Made by a program: the position numbers and the translations under genes. 63,163 bases of DNA, taken from the NCBI RefSeq assembly GCF_003628445.1, contig NZ_RBZO01000007.1:76534-139696 (forward strand), read 5' to 3'. Of this stretch, positions 1-8,582 are shown piece by piece (positions within the stretch are counted from its first letter, which is position 1; every line of letters begins with the position of its first letter). Source of the DNA: Oceanobacillus bengalensis (GTDB taxonomy: Bacteria; Bacillota; Bacilli; Bacillales; Amphibacillaceae). The notes under the pieces are model-generated. The model made no database searches. It was not told where the DNA came from and was given only the letters and a program-made list of their open reading frames with translations.

Positions 1-28
1 AGAGAGCATTTATCAGCTGGCATTATAT

Positions 29-823
29 TTAAGAAGAACTAACCTCTTCCATAACACTGCCTTGTATCAGCTTTCGGACCTCAGCATCTTTCCCTTCATG
101 AAGGAGCTCAACAATCTTACTTCCAACAATGACGCCATCACAATTCGTACTAAGATCCTGCGCCTGCTCTACACTCGATACACCGAAGCCAGCTAATACT
201 GGAACCGAACTATGTTCTTTTAAAATCTTTAAATAGGCTTTCACATCATTACTATGCGCCTTCCTTGCTCCAGTTGTTCCTAGGACAGATACGGCATAGA
301 GGAAACCTTCCGACCTTTTAGCGATTGCTACAATTCTTTCGGTAGGACTTGTCATCGCAACGAGTCGAATGAATGCAATATCATTTTCTGTTAAGCTACT
401 AGCCACCATACCTTCCTCTTCCATCGGTAAGTCAGGAATAATAACCCCATCAACTCCTGCATTTGCACAGTCCTTTGCAAAACGCTCTATCCCGTAAGTG
501 AAAATTGGATTGATATAAGTCATTAGAATAATAGGGACAGAATGATTTTCTTTAATTGCTGCGACCGTTTTAAAAACTGCTCCTAAAGAAGTACCGTTTT
601 TTAATGCCCGGGTACCAGCGGCTTGAATCGTTGGGCCGTCAGCTACTGGATCAGAGAACGGAATTCCTAACTCTATTGCAGCGGCGCCACTTTGGGCTAA
701 AAAGTTGATTCGCTCTTCTAAAATATCTAATCCACCATCCCCAGCCATGATATACGGAACAAATAGATTATGCCCCGCTTCAAGCTTTTCGTTAAAGCAT
801 TGATTAATTCGCTCTTTACCCAT
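29..823 (-). CDS. trpA: Tryptophan synthase alpha chain
   Basis: TrpA cleaves indole-3-glycerol phosphate to indole and glyceraldehyde 3-phosphate; indole is channelled to TrpB in the cytoplasmic alpha2beta2 complex. The 264-residue protein is of normal length. The signature ELGIPFSDPVADGPTIQ carries both catalytic acids (Glu51, Asp62, equivalent to E. coli Glu49/Asp60), and late glycine-rich phosphate-binding motifs (LAGFGVSS, GVIVGSKIV) are intact. The ATG is 1 nt downstream of the trpB stop, so it is translated as the last visible gene of the trp operon. What follows the operon lies outside the window. Confidence 0.98.
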   Translation of the reverse strand: MGKERINQCFNEKLEAGHNLFVPYIMAGDGGLDILEERINFLAQSGAAAIELGIPFSDPVADGPTIQAAGTRALKNGTSLGAVFKTVAAIKENHSVPIILMTYINPIFTYGIERFAKDCANAGVDGVIIPDLPMEEEGMVASSLTENDIAFIRLVAMTSPTERIVAIAKRSEGFLYAVSVLGTTGARKAHSNDVKAYLKILKEHSSVPVLAGFGVSSVEQAQDLSTNCDGVIVGSKIVELLHEGKDAEVRKLIQGSVMEEVSSS

Positions 824-824
824 C

Positions 825-2021
825 TTAATCTCCTCCCAATCTTGCTTTTACTTGTTCGACATCTTTATCGCCACGGCCGGATAGGCAGATTACTAATGAA
901 TCATCGGGTGTTAATTCTTTTGCTAATTTCATTGCATAGGCAACAGCGTGTGCACTTTCAAGTGCAGGAATAATGCCTTCTGTTTTTGATAAAAATTGAA
1001 ATGCTTCTAGTGCTTCATCGTCTGTAATGGAAGCATAGGTTACACGCTTCGAATCATGTAGATGACTGTGTTCAGGACCGACCCCAGGATAATCAAGTCC
1101 CGCAGAAATGGAGAATGCTTCTTCAATTTGTCCATGCTCATCTTGTAATAAGTGTGATAAGGTTCCGTGTAAAATACCCAGTTTTCCTTTTGTAAGGGTT
1201 GCAGCATGTTTATCCGTATCTACTCCAGCTCCAGCGGCTTCAACACCATAAAGCTTCACTGGTTCGTCTTCAATAAAAGGATGGAACATGCCCATGGAAT
1301 TGCTTCCACCACCGACGCATGCAACAATAGCGTCAGGGAGTTTTCCTGTTTGTTCTAGTATTTGTTTCTTAGTTTCTTTCCCAATAACAGATTGCAAGTC
1401 TCGAACTATTTTGGGAAAGGGGTGTGGTCCGACAGCAGACCCTAGTATATAGTGGGTATCATTTACATGACTGACCCAGTAGCGTAGAGCTTCATTCGTA
1501 GCATCCTTTAATGTTCCACTTCCACTAGACACACCACGAACCTCCGCACCTAATAACTCCATACGGAAAACATTGAGTTTTTGCCTACGAATATCTTCTT
1601 CTCCCATAAAGACAACACACTCAAGTCCAAGCAGGGCACATACTGTTGCGGTTGCTACACCATGTTGACCTGCACCAGTTTCTGCAACTACTTTCTTCTT
1701 GCCCATTCGTTGAGTAAGAAGGCCTTGCCCGATGGTGTTATTGATTTTATGGGCACCAGTATGGTTTAAATCTTCGCGTTTTAGATAAATGGTTGCACCA
1801 CCAAGCTTCTTTGTTAGTTGCTTTGCAAAATAAAGGGGTGTTTCTCTACCGACATATTGTTTTAAATAATCGTTTAATTCCTTTATAAATGATGGATCAT
1901 TAATAGCCTCACTATAGGACTTTTCCAATTCCAATAAAGCTGGCATTAATAATTCGGGTACAAATTGTCCTCCGAATTTCCCATAACGTCCCTTTTCATC
2001 TGGCATTGTATAGGTTGTCAA
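825..2021 (-). CDS. trpB: Tryptophan synthase beta chain
   Basis: PLP enzyme condensing indole with serine to tryptophan. [10 protein letters not shown] contains the PLP lysine and [10 protein letters not shown] is the phosphate-binding loop. Start choice: an ATG at 2030 lies directly against the AGAAAGG ribosome binding site with no spacer, whereas the in-frame TTG at 2021 sits 9 nt from it, so I prefer TTG (398 residues); the ATG form would be 401. The start lies inside trpF, so the two genes overlap by 26 nt, which suggests translational coupling. Confidence 0.97.
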   Translation of the reverse strand: MTTYTMPDEKGRYGKFGGQFVPELLMPALLELEKSYSEAINDPSFIKELNDYLKQYVGRETPLYFAKQLTKKLGGATIYLKREDLNHTGAHKINNTIGQGLLTQRMGKKKVVAETGAGQHGVATATVCALLGLECVVFMGEEDIRRQKLNVFRMELLGAEVRGVSSGSGTLKDATNEALRYWVSHVNDTHYILGSAVGPHPFPKIVRDLQSVIGKETKKQILEQTGKLPDAIVACVGGGSNSMGMFHPFIEDEPVKLYGVEAAGAGVDTDKHAATLTKGKLGILHGTLSHLLQDEHGQIEEAFSISAGLDYPGVGPEHSHLHDSKRVTYASITDDEALEAFQFLSKTEGIIPALESAHAVAYAMKLAKELTPDDSLVICLSGRGDKDVEQVKARLGGD

Positions 2022-2637
2022 TGAAATCATCCTTTCTAGTATGTTTTGCTTCTTGAATAAAACTTCTTATTTTATCGTGATCTTTCTTATTATCTGTTTC
2101 AACACCGCTAGAAACATCTACACCGGCTGGACGAACTGTATGAATTGCTAGCTTTACATTCTCGGGAGATAGTCCGCCTGCTAAGATAATTTTGTCATGA
2201 TTAAGGGACAGAGAATCAACACTTTTCCAATCAAATGCTGTCCCATTACCCCCGCGGTATTTTCCTTTTGGGCTATCAAGTAATACATAATCACAAGGGT
2301 AGGATTGTAGTTTTAAGAAATTCTCTGGTTCAACGGAAAAAGCCTTAATTATTTTATATGGTAAACGTTCAGCTACAGCAGCATCCTCATCGCCGTGTAG
2401 CTGGATATAATCCAAACCAACAAGTTCGGCAACTTTTATTATTCTATCAATCGATTCATTTACAAAAACACCAACCTTATTGATGTGAGTAGGAAGCGAC
2501 TTTACAATACTAGCGGCAGATTCAGGGATAATAGTCCGCGTGCTCTCTGCAAAAACAAAACCAATAAAGTCTGCACCTGAGCGGACAGCGACATCAGCTG
2601 CTTGTTTTGTTTTTATTCCGCATATTTTAACGAGCAT
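1996..2637 (-). CDS. trpF: Phosphoribosylanthranilate isomerase
   Basis: TrpF catalyses the Amadori rearrangement of phosphoribosylanthranilate to CdRP, the third step from chorismate. The 213-residue TIM barrel begins [14 protein letters not shown], with the catalytic Cys7 in KICGIK, the acid in LHGDED, and the phosphate-binding end [10 protein letters not shown] / GVDVSSGVE. It starts 3 nt after the trpC stop and overlaps the start of trpB. The last ~15 residues run beyond the usual barrel end. Confidence 0.96.
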   Translation of the reverse strand: MLVKICGIKTKQAADVAVRSGADFIGFVFAESTRTIIPESAASIVKSLPTHINKVGVFVNESIDRIIKVAELVGLDYIQLHGDEDAAVAERLPYKIIKAFSVEPENFLKLQSYPCDYVLLDSPKGKYRGGNGTAFDWKSVDSLSLNHDKIILAGGLSPENVKLAIHTVRPAGVDVSSGVETDNKKDHDKIRSFIQEAKHTRKDDFIDNLYNAR

Positions 2638-2640
2638 ATG

Positions 2641-3426
2641 TTATTTCGCTCCTTTCACTGGTAGAGCGACTTGTAGTTCCTTAAATGTCTCACCAATATC
2701 AGAAGTCTCCATCAATGTCTCACCAACTAAAATTGCTTTAGCACCTACATTACTTGCACGTAAACAATCGGCTTTTGTTTTCATACCACTCTCGCTTACT
2801 AGAATGGTTTCTGTATTGGTTACCATGGAAGCGAGTCTTTCTGTTGTTGCAATGTCAACTTCGAATGTCTTAAGATCTCGATTATTAATTCCAATTAAAG
2901 CTGGATTTAATGCTAATGCACGCTGCATTTCTTCTTCATTATGGACTTCAACAAGTACTTCTAAATCTAAGTTCTTCGCGTACCTAAAGAGTTCCGTTAA
3001 TTTCTTGTCGTCTAAGGCTGCAACAATTAATAGAATGATATTTGCACCAGCAGCCTTTGCATGGTCGATTTGTACAGAATGAATGATAAAATCCTTACAT
3101 AGGATAGGGAGGTTTACGGCTTTCCGAACTGCACGCAAGTCATCAATCGTACCATTGAAAAAAGCTTGATCTGTTAACACCGAAATCGCTGCTGCACCTG
3201 AAGCTTCGTATTGCTTTGCTTGTGTGACAGGGTCTACATTCATATCTATGACACCCTTCGATGGGGAGGAACGTTTAATTTCTGATATGATACGGATCGT
3301 GTCGGAAGCGTCAACCAGTTGCTTAAACTTTGGAACACGCTTATACTCAATTTGATCAAACGTTTGTTTTAATAGTTCTTCTACCTCTTTTCTTTTTTCT
3401 GCTAAGATTTTATCCAGAATTGTCAT
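2641..3426 (-). CDS. trpC: Indole-3-glycerol phosphate synthase
   Basis: Closes the indole ring by decarboxylation of CdRP. The 261-residue barrel shows the N-terminal helix typical of TrpC, EIKRSSPSKG with the catalytic lysine, ILCKDFII, IGINNRDLKTFEVD and the final phosphate site VSESGM / AILVGETLM. Unlike the enterobacterial protein it is not fused to TrpF. Its ATG directly abuts the trpD stop, consistent with coupled translation within the operon. Confidence 0.97.
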   Translation of the reverse strand: MTILDKILAEKRKEVEELLKQTFDQIEYKRVPKFKQLVDASDTIRIISEIKRSSPSKGVIDMNVDPVTQAKQYEASGAAAISVLTDQAFFNGTIDDLRAVRKAVNLPILCKDFIIHSVQIDHAKAAGANIILLIVAALDDKKLTELFRYAKNLDLEVLVEVHNEEEMQRALALNPALIGINNRDLKTFEVDIATTERLASMVTNTETILVSESGMKTKADCLRASNVGAKAILVGETLMETSDIGETFKELQVALPVKGAK

Positions 3427-4452
3427 TTAATGCACCTCGCTTGGAATTTTCTTGCTATATTCTATTAGATTTTCTAATTTACTTAACGCTGCACCAGATT
3501 CAATGCTTTCCCTTGCTATGTCAATTCCATCTAGAATGGTTTCTGCCTTTCCGTTAGTAAAAATACCGACGCCAGCATTTAAAAGGACTGTGTCATAATA
3601 AGCACCTTTTTTACCTTTAAGAACATTTTGTAAGATTTCGGCATTTTCAACCGCATTGCCACCACGAATTTCATCTTTTGAAAAATAAGGTAGCCCGACA
3701 TCTTCAGGACGTAGTGTAAAAGATGTAAGCTCACCATTATCAAGGAGTACAAGGTGATTTTCTCCAGCAAGTGTTGCTTCATCCATATTACCTGCACCAT
3801 TTAAAACAACTGCTCGTCGTCTACCTAATTTTTGTAGAGACTCTGCAAGCATTTCAAGCATATCTTTACGATAGACACCTAGTAACTGAGAATCTAGTGA
3901 AATTGGATTCGTCAGTGGTCCGATTACATTAAATACGGTAGCAATGCCGAGATCCTTTCTTACTTTGGTAAATGGCTTTAAAGCATGATGAACATTTGGG
4001 GCAAATAGAAATGCGATTTTGTTTTCATGTAGTAATTCTTCTACATGGGCTATTGATAGTGTCAAGGATACGCCTAATGCCTCTAATACATCCGCACTTC
4101 CAGATTTGCTTGTAATACTGCGATTCCCATGTTTTGCAACGGTAATCCCAGCACCAGCCATTACAAAAGCTGATGTGGTACTAATGTTGAAGCTATAAGA
4201 CTTGTCGCCACCAGTACCGCAATTATCGATTGCACCGGGGATAGGGGGAATGCTGAATGTGGATTCAGAGCGAATAACGTCGACGATGCCTGCAATTTCA
4301 TCTGCTGTTTCCCCCTTGGCTTGTAGTGCGGTTAGTAAAGCTGCAATCTCTGAATCAGTTGACTCCTCTGATAGACAATATTTCGTAGCACCTTTCATTT
4401 CTTCAAAACTTAAATCCTCACGACTAATTAACTTTTCAAGATAATGTTTCAC
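3427..4452 (-). CDS. trpD: Anthranilate phosphoribosyltransferase
   Basis: Transfers phosphoribose from PRPP to anthranilate. The 341-residue protein has the PRPP-binding motif GTGGDKSYSFNIST, the KHGNRSITSKSGSADVLE anthranilate/phosphate segment and the late DEA metal motif (NMDEATL). It is a stand-alone enzyme, not fused to TrpG as in E. coli. The ATG overlaps the end of trpG by 4 nt (ATGA arrangement), indicating coupling. Confidence 0.97.
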   Translation of the reverse strand: MKHYLEKLISREDLSFEEMKGATKYCLSEESTDSEIAALLTALQAKGETADEIAGIVDVIRSESTFSIPPIPGAIDNCGTGGDKSYSFNISTTSAFVMAGAGITVAKHGNRSITSKSGSADVLEALGVSLTLSIAHVEELLHENKIAFLFAPNVHHALKPFTKVRKDLGIATVFNVIGPLTNPISLDSQLLGVYRKDMLEMLAESLQKLGRRRAVVLNGAGNMDEATLAGENHLVLLDNGELTSFTLRPEDVGLPYFSKDEIRGGNAVENAEILQNVLKGKKGAYYDTVLLNAGVGIFTNGKAETILDGIDIARESIESGAALSKLENLIEYSKKIPSEVH

Positions 4453-5036
4453 TTTACCTTCTCCTTTCTAAATTCTTTAATAAAATTTTGAATGATGTGC
4501 TTTCCTGCCTGAGTACCAATTGATTCGGGATGAAATTGAACACCATAAACGGGATACCTTTTATGACGAATTGCCATGATTTCTCCATCGTCGTTTGCGG
4601 TTGAAGTGACTTCAAGTTCATTCGGTAAAAAGTCTTTGTCAATGACGTAAGAGTGATAGCGCATGACTTCAGGGTTATAAGGTAGTGCCTGAAATAGTTC
4701 GCTTCCATCATGACTAATTGTTGACGTTTTCCCATGCATGATTGTTTTTGCTTGCTTTAGTTTTCCACCTAGAGCCACTGCAATTGATTGATGACCTAAA
4801 CAAATTCCTAGGATTGGAATCGATTGATAGAAAGATTGAATGAGTTTGATGCATATCCCAGCATGGGCGGGTAATTTTGGACCAGGGGAAATGACAATTG
4901 CCTCAGGTTTTAGATTCTCGATTTTCGGGAGGCTAATTTTATCATTACGAACAACCTTAACTTCTATATTCTCCTCAGAAAAATATTGATATAGGTTATA
5001 CGTAAAAGAATCATAGTTATCAATTAACAAGATCAA
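4449..5036 (-). CDS. trpG: Anthranilate synthase glutaminase subunit
   Basis: Class I glutamine amidotransferase that supplies ammonia to TrpE. The 195-residue protein has the nucleophile Cys79 in GICLGHQS and the catalytic His169/Glu171 in GVQFHPES, with the oxyanion motif VISPGP. In B. subtilis the equivalent protein (PabA/TrpG) is encoded in the folate operon and shared with PabB; here a copy lies inside the trp operon, overlapping trpE by 17 nt. Whether the genome has a separate pabA cannot be seen. The overlap argues for a dedicated tryptophan role. Confidence 0.95.
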   Translation of the reverse strand: MILLIDNYDSFTYNLYQYFSEENIEVKVVRNDKISLPKIENLKPEAIVISPGPKLPAHAGICIKLIQSFYQSIPILGICLGHQSIAVALGGKLKQAKTIMHGKTSTISHDGSELFQALPYNPEVMRYHSYVIDKDFLPNELEVTSTANDDGEIMAIRHKRYPVYGVQFHPESIGTQAGKHIIQNFIKEFRKEKVK

Positions 5037-6405
5037 TTTTGTTTACCTCCATTAATGATTTGGCCTTATTCAACGTTTCCTCGTATTCCGCCTCAGGTAT
5101 GGAATCATAAACAATTCCAGCTCCAGCTTGTAAATAGGCTTTCTTATCTTTTATGACGAGAGAACGGATGGCTAATGCGATATTCATGTCATGATTAAAG
5201 TTTATAAATCCAATCCCACCCGCATAGACACCTCGCTGTTTCTCCTCTAATTCATTGATGATTTGCATGGCACGAATCTTGGGTGCGCCGGAAACTGTCC
5301 CGGCAGGCAAACAAGATATGAGTGCATCAATACTGGAATAATCAGCTTTTAATATTCCTTTTACTTCGGATACAATGTGCATCACGTGTTGATATTTTTC
5401 TATTTTCATATAGGTTGGTATTGTAATCGTACCAATTTCACAAACGCGTCCAAGATCATTTCTGCTTAAATCTACTAACATACGATGCTCTGCAACTTCT
5501 TTCTTATCATTTAAGAGTTCGTTCATTAATAATTCGTCTTCTAGCGGTGTTTCTCCACGAGGTCTTGTTCCAGCAATGGGATTGGTAACGATAGCTTTTC
5601 CTTGTGTTTTTACGAGACTTTCAGGAGAAGCGCCTAATAGGACGTAATCCTCGAAATCGATATAAAACATGTAGGGAGATGGATTTGACTTTCTTAGCTT
5701 TTGATAAAAATCAAAGGGATCTCCCTCTATAGCTGCTGTCATTCGCTGTGATAAGACGACTTGAAAGATGTCCCCTTGTTGAATATACTTCTTTGCGGTT
5801 TCTACTTTTTCTTTAAAAGCATTTGCTGATATTTCGTGTTCAAAATGAATATTACTTTGTTCAAATGCTGTTTTAGTTGGTGTGTTTTCTAAGGTCTCAT
5901 TTAGAATTTGTAGTCTTTTCTGAAGCTGGGATTCGGTTTGCCCGTCAGGATTTGTCACGATTAAAGTAATTTGGTTATTCGTATGGCCGAAAACAATAAT
6001 ATCTTTATAAAGCATGAAATGAATATCTGGCATATTCATTTCATCAGGTAAGTTTTTCCCAATATATTCAAATTGCCGAATTGCATCATACCCAACATAT
6101 CCGATAGCCCCACCGTAAAAGGGGAGGGGGAGGTTCATGTCGATCATTGGTAAATGCTCCTTTAAGTAATGAAGTGCATGTAGACCCATGCTTTCTTTGA
6201 CTCCGTTTTGTAGATCGATACATGTTGTTCGGTTTTCAGTCCCGATAATCTCCTGATAAGGATTAGAACCAATAAAGGAATATTTCCCTTTTTTCTCATG
6301 CTGAAAGGTACTCTCAAGTAAGAATTTTTTCGTACCTGGTAATTTACGAAAAATATCAGTTGGTGTTAATGAATTAGCATTTCGTTGAAGAGATTTATAC
6401 TTCAT
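5020..6405 (-). CDS. trpE: Anthranilate synthase component I
   Basis: Converts chorismate plus ammonia to anthranilate, the committed and usually feedback-inhibited step. The 461-residue protein has the N-terminal LLES motif of the Trp-binding pocket (KKFLLESTF), then the chorismate-binding core with QRMTAAIEGDPF, NPSPYMFYI, ASPESLV, IAGTRPRG, LVDLSRNDLGRV and LPAGTVSGAPKIRAM. The ribosome binding site GGAAGG precedes the ATG. It is the first gene of the operon and follows two T-box leaders. Confidence 0.97.
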   Translation of the reverse strand: MKYKSLQRNANSLTPTDIFRKLPGTKKFLLESTFQHEKKGKYSFIGSNPYQEIIGTENRTTCIDLQNGVKESMGLHALHYLKEHLPMIDMNLPLPFYGGAIGYVGYDAIRQFEYIGKNLPDEMNMPDIHFMLYKDIIVFGHTNNQITLIVTNPDGQTESQLQKRLQILNETLENTPTKTAFEQSNIHFEHEISANAFKEKVETAKKYIQQGDIFQVVLSQRMTAAIEGDPFDFYQKLRKSNPSPYMFYIDFEDYVLLGASPESLVKTQGKAIVTNPIAGTRPRGETPLEDELLMNELLNDKKEVAEHRMLVDLSRNDLGRVCEIGTITIPTYMKIEKYQHVMHIVSEVKGILKADYSSIDALISCLPAGTVSGAPKIRAMQIINELEEKQRGVYAGGIGFINFNHDMNIALAIRSLVIKDKKAYLQAGAGIVYDSIPEAEYEETLNKAKSLMEVNKIDLVN

Positions 6406-6435
6406 GCTTCAAACCTTCCTTCTTATTCGTAGTAA

Positions 6436-6745
6436 TAGCGATTAAATAAAAAAGTCCTCTATAGACACAAGAAATATGTGTCTATAGAGGACGATTGGAC
6501 CGCGGTGCCACCTCTGTTGAAAAGAAATATCCTTTTCATCTTTTTCAGATACGGGTTTCTTTATCAATAAAGAAACCGATACCCTATCCGTATAACGTCG
6601 GAAGTCCGTTTTTCCCTACTATGCTTGATTCAGGAAATCTCTCGTAAGTCCATTCGAGCAACATTTATGTACTGGATTCCCACCATCACCAGCTCTCTTT
6701 AACATATAAATAGTTGTCTACTACTCTTACTCAATGATTTATGTT
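6436..6745 (-). promoter_or_regulatory. T-box leader 2 (Trp, proximal to trpE)
   Basis: On the minus strand this leader has the AGAGAGCTGGTG opening of stem I, a specifier GAA-TGG-AC (TGG = plus positions 6650-6652) and the T-box core GGTGGCACCGCGG at 6500-6512, followed by a strong terminator hairpin (GTCCTCTATAGACACA pairing with its complement, then a T run) ending near 6445. Uncharged tRNA-Trp should stabilise the antiterminator and allow trpE transcription. The specifier is read from position and the following purine; it was not folded computationally. Confidence 0.93.
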
Positions 6746-6761
6746 ATGAAATTTTAATACA

Positions 6762-7040
6762 AAAAAGCCCCTCATCCGAAAAAGGACGAGGGACCGTGGT
6801 ACCACCTTTATTAGCTGAAAAACAGCTCACTTTCGTAATATCAAGCAATGCTTAATATTTGTCTCGGGTAACGATGAGACTATTCGCCAAAGCCTACTGC
6901 ATAAAAAGTTATGGTTCAGTTTGGAAGCTCAGAAGCCCATTCATCTATCCGTTCACACTGGTTTCCACCAACCACCAGCTCTCTATTGTGCCTTAAAATA
7001 GATTACTCTTCTTCTTCATAGCCAATTCATAATTAATTTA
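6762..7040 (-). promoter_or_regulatory. T-box leader 1 (Trp, promoter-proximal)
   Basis: A second complete T-box directly upstream of the first and on the same strand. It shows AGAGAGCTGGTG, a specifier GAA-TGG-GC (TGG = plus positions 6937-6939), the core GGTGGTACCACGG at 6794-6806 and a terminator stem (CCCTCGTCC with GGATGAGGGG followed by six T) at about 6763-6795. Two Trp-specific T-boxes in series need two readthrough events, giving a steeper response to Trp-tRNA charging. Tandem T-boxes are known before trp operons in other Firmicutes. Confidence 0.92.
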
Positions 7041-7049
7041 TTGATGTTT

Positions 7050-7078
7050 ATATTAGAATAGTCTGAAATAAAAGTCAA
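7050..7078 (-). promoter_or_regulatory. Predicted SigA promoter of the trp operon
   Basis: On the minus strand TTGACT (7073-7078) and TAATAT (7050-7055) are separated by exactly 17 bp, just upstream of the first T-box. The -35 is a five-of-six match and the -10 differs by one base from TATAAT. Confidence 0.75.
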
Positions 7079-7150
7079 GCGTTTTTCAGAATTTATTTTA
7101 AAAAAAGACAAGATGGAGTTTATTAATCAAACGAACGTTTGAACTAATTT

Positions 7151-7693
7151 TTAATACGAAGTAAATTTATCGTCAATCGAAATACGGTTTTTGCTTGCAG
7201 GGGCTTCATCGAAATATCCAAGATGAATAAACCCTATTATTTTTTCATTCTCTGCAACATGTAAGATTTTCTTTACCTCTTGATCATAAATATGGGGATT
7301 TGTTTTCCACACAACCCCTAAATTCTTTTCCCATGCTAAAAGCCAAAAGTTCTGAATCATGGAGGATGTAGCCCCAAAATTTTCATCCCATTGTTTAGGG
7401 ATATCAGATTCCTCCATGATGATAACAAGTATTGCGTTGGGCTCGTTTAAATAATTCTCTCTGTTTTCTCTTTTTTCCTCTGGATATGTCTCAGCTACTT
7501 TTCTCGCAAAATCAGGTAATCTGTCATGACCAACAAAAATGAAACGCCAAGGTTGACGCATCCCATGTGTTGGTGCCCAAATTGCTGTATCTAATAGTTC
7601 ACGAACAGTTCCTTCCGTCACTTCCTTATTTGTATACCCTTTCTTTACTGATCTACGCTCACGGATTACTTTTGCTAAATTACTTTGTCCCAT
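7151..7693 (-). CDS. Nitroreductase-family FMN oxidoreductase
   Basis: A 180-residue protein of the nitroreductase family: the FMN-binding start VIRERRSVKKG, then WAPTHGMRQPWRFIFV, ATSSMIQNFWLLAWEKNLGVVWKT split over the helical core, and a late GFIHLGYF. Such proteins are cytoplasmic dimers that reduce nitro compounds or quinones with NAD(P)H; the real substrate cannot be told. A near-perfect Fur box lies just upstream (7714-7728), so it may belong to the iron-limitation response. It is a single gene divergent from the DUF2269 gene. Confidence 0.85.
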   Translation of the reverse strand: MGQSNLAKVIRERRSVKKGYTNKEVTEGTVRELLDTAIWAPTHGMRQPWRFIFVGHDRLPDFARKVAETYPEEKRENRENYLNEPNAILVIIMEESDIPKQWDENFGATSSMIQNFWLLAWEKNLGVVWKTNPHIYDQEVKKILHVAENEKIIGFIHLGYFDEAPASKNRISIDDKFTSY

Positions 7694-7713
7694 TCTGTCA
7701 CCCCTATATTAAA

Positions 7714-7728
7714 TGAAAATGATTATCA
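7714..7728. promoter_or_regulatory. Fur box
   Basis: TGAAAATGATTATCA matches the Bacillus Fur consensus TGATAATNATTATCA at 13 of 14 defined positions. It lies 21 bp before the nitroreductase ATG. A weaker overlapping array (TGATAACGATTGATA, 7741-7755) follows, so Fur could occupy an extended site between the two divergent genes. Confidence 0.75.
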
Positions 7729-7892
7729 GTAAATTCTAATTGATAACGATTGATAATGCAACCACTTGTATGAGCGAGAGAAAGAGTTAAAGTTCATGTT
7801 TTTGTAAAAAAGCTTCACTTTGGATGTGAGGAATATCACACCCCTATTACTAGTGTAGTAGTGTAAGATAGATATTGACAGGGGGAGTAACA

Positions 7893-8351
7893 GTGACATT
7901 TTATGATATTCTCGTTTTTATTCATATTTTTTCTGCTATCATAGGAATGGGGCCTGGGCTGATAATGACTTTTGTTGTTACAAAGGCGAAACCTACAAAT
8001 ATGACGGAGCTAAGACATGCTTTCGCAATACGTAATTCCTTACATATTCTTACAATGGTTGGTGGAACACTACTACTTATTACGGGGATATGGATGGGAT
8101 TTATAAATCCTTACTGGTTTTCACAAGGATGGTATATGACGAGTTTAATTCTATTTTTAGTGGCATTAGCATTTGGACCATTTCTTTTAAAACCTAGATC
8201 AATACCAATAAAGAAATTATTGAAGGAATATCAAGGAGAAGAAATACCAGAAACGTATTATCGATTATCTAAAAAACTATTTAAAGCGGAACATATAGAA
8301 AATATAATTTTTATTATTATTATTGCCCTTATGATAACGAAACCATTTTAA
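7893..8351 (+). CDS. DUF2269-like integral membrane protein
   Basis: A 152-residue protein with four predicted hydrophobic segments (around residues 3-25, 45-67, 76-95 and 125-148) and the early IHIFSAIIGMGPG motif typical of DUF2269 membrane proteins. I chose GTG at 7893 because GGGGGAG lies 6 nt upstream; an in-frame TTG at 7875 has no such site. Function is unknown. It shares its upstream region, including the Fur box, with the divergent nitroreductase gene. Confidence 0.8.
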   Translation: MTFYDILVFIHIFSAIIGMGPGLIMTFVVTKAKPTNMTELRHAFAIRNSLHILTMVGGTLLLITGIWMGFINPYWFSQGWYMTSLILFLVALAFGPFLLKPRSIPIKKLLKEYQGEEIPETYYRLSKKLFKAEHIENIIFIIIIALMITKPF

Positions 8352-8539
8352 TTGAAAGGATTAATCTCTCTTAGGAAATTTAGTATATGAGAGGTGTTAA
8401 ATGAGAATAAGTTATATTTTAGATATACTACTACAAACAATCTACTTAAGTAATATCTAAAAACCATTGATGCTAATTGTCTCTAAAAAGGTCGTCGTGC
8501 CATTCATTGAACAAGTTAAGTGAATGGCTGAAGAAAAAT

Positions 8540-8582
8540 AAAAGTAGAAATCCTATTCTCCATTCATAGGATTTCTACTTTT
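8540..8582 (-). terminator. Intrinsic terminator of the VanY-type lipoprotein gene
   Basis: A 16-bp perfect stem (AAAAGTAGAAATCCTA and its complement) with an 11-nt loop begins 1 nt after the stop codon at 8583. On the minus strand it is followed by a T-rich stretch. It may also serve the plus-strand gene ending at 8351. Confidence 0.85.

Noticed and set aside
2540-3082. 180-residue plus-strand frame over trpF/trpC
   Set aside because: Antisense shadow of two certain genes, no ribosome binding site, composition typical of reverse-complement frames.
8401-8460. 19-codon ORF after GAGAGGTG
   Set aside because: Very short, no downstream gene on the same strand to regulate, composition like random AT-rich DNA.
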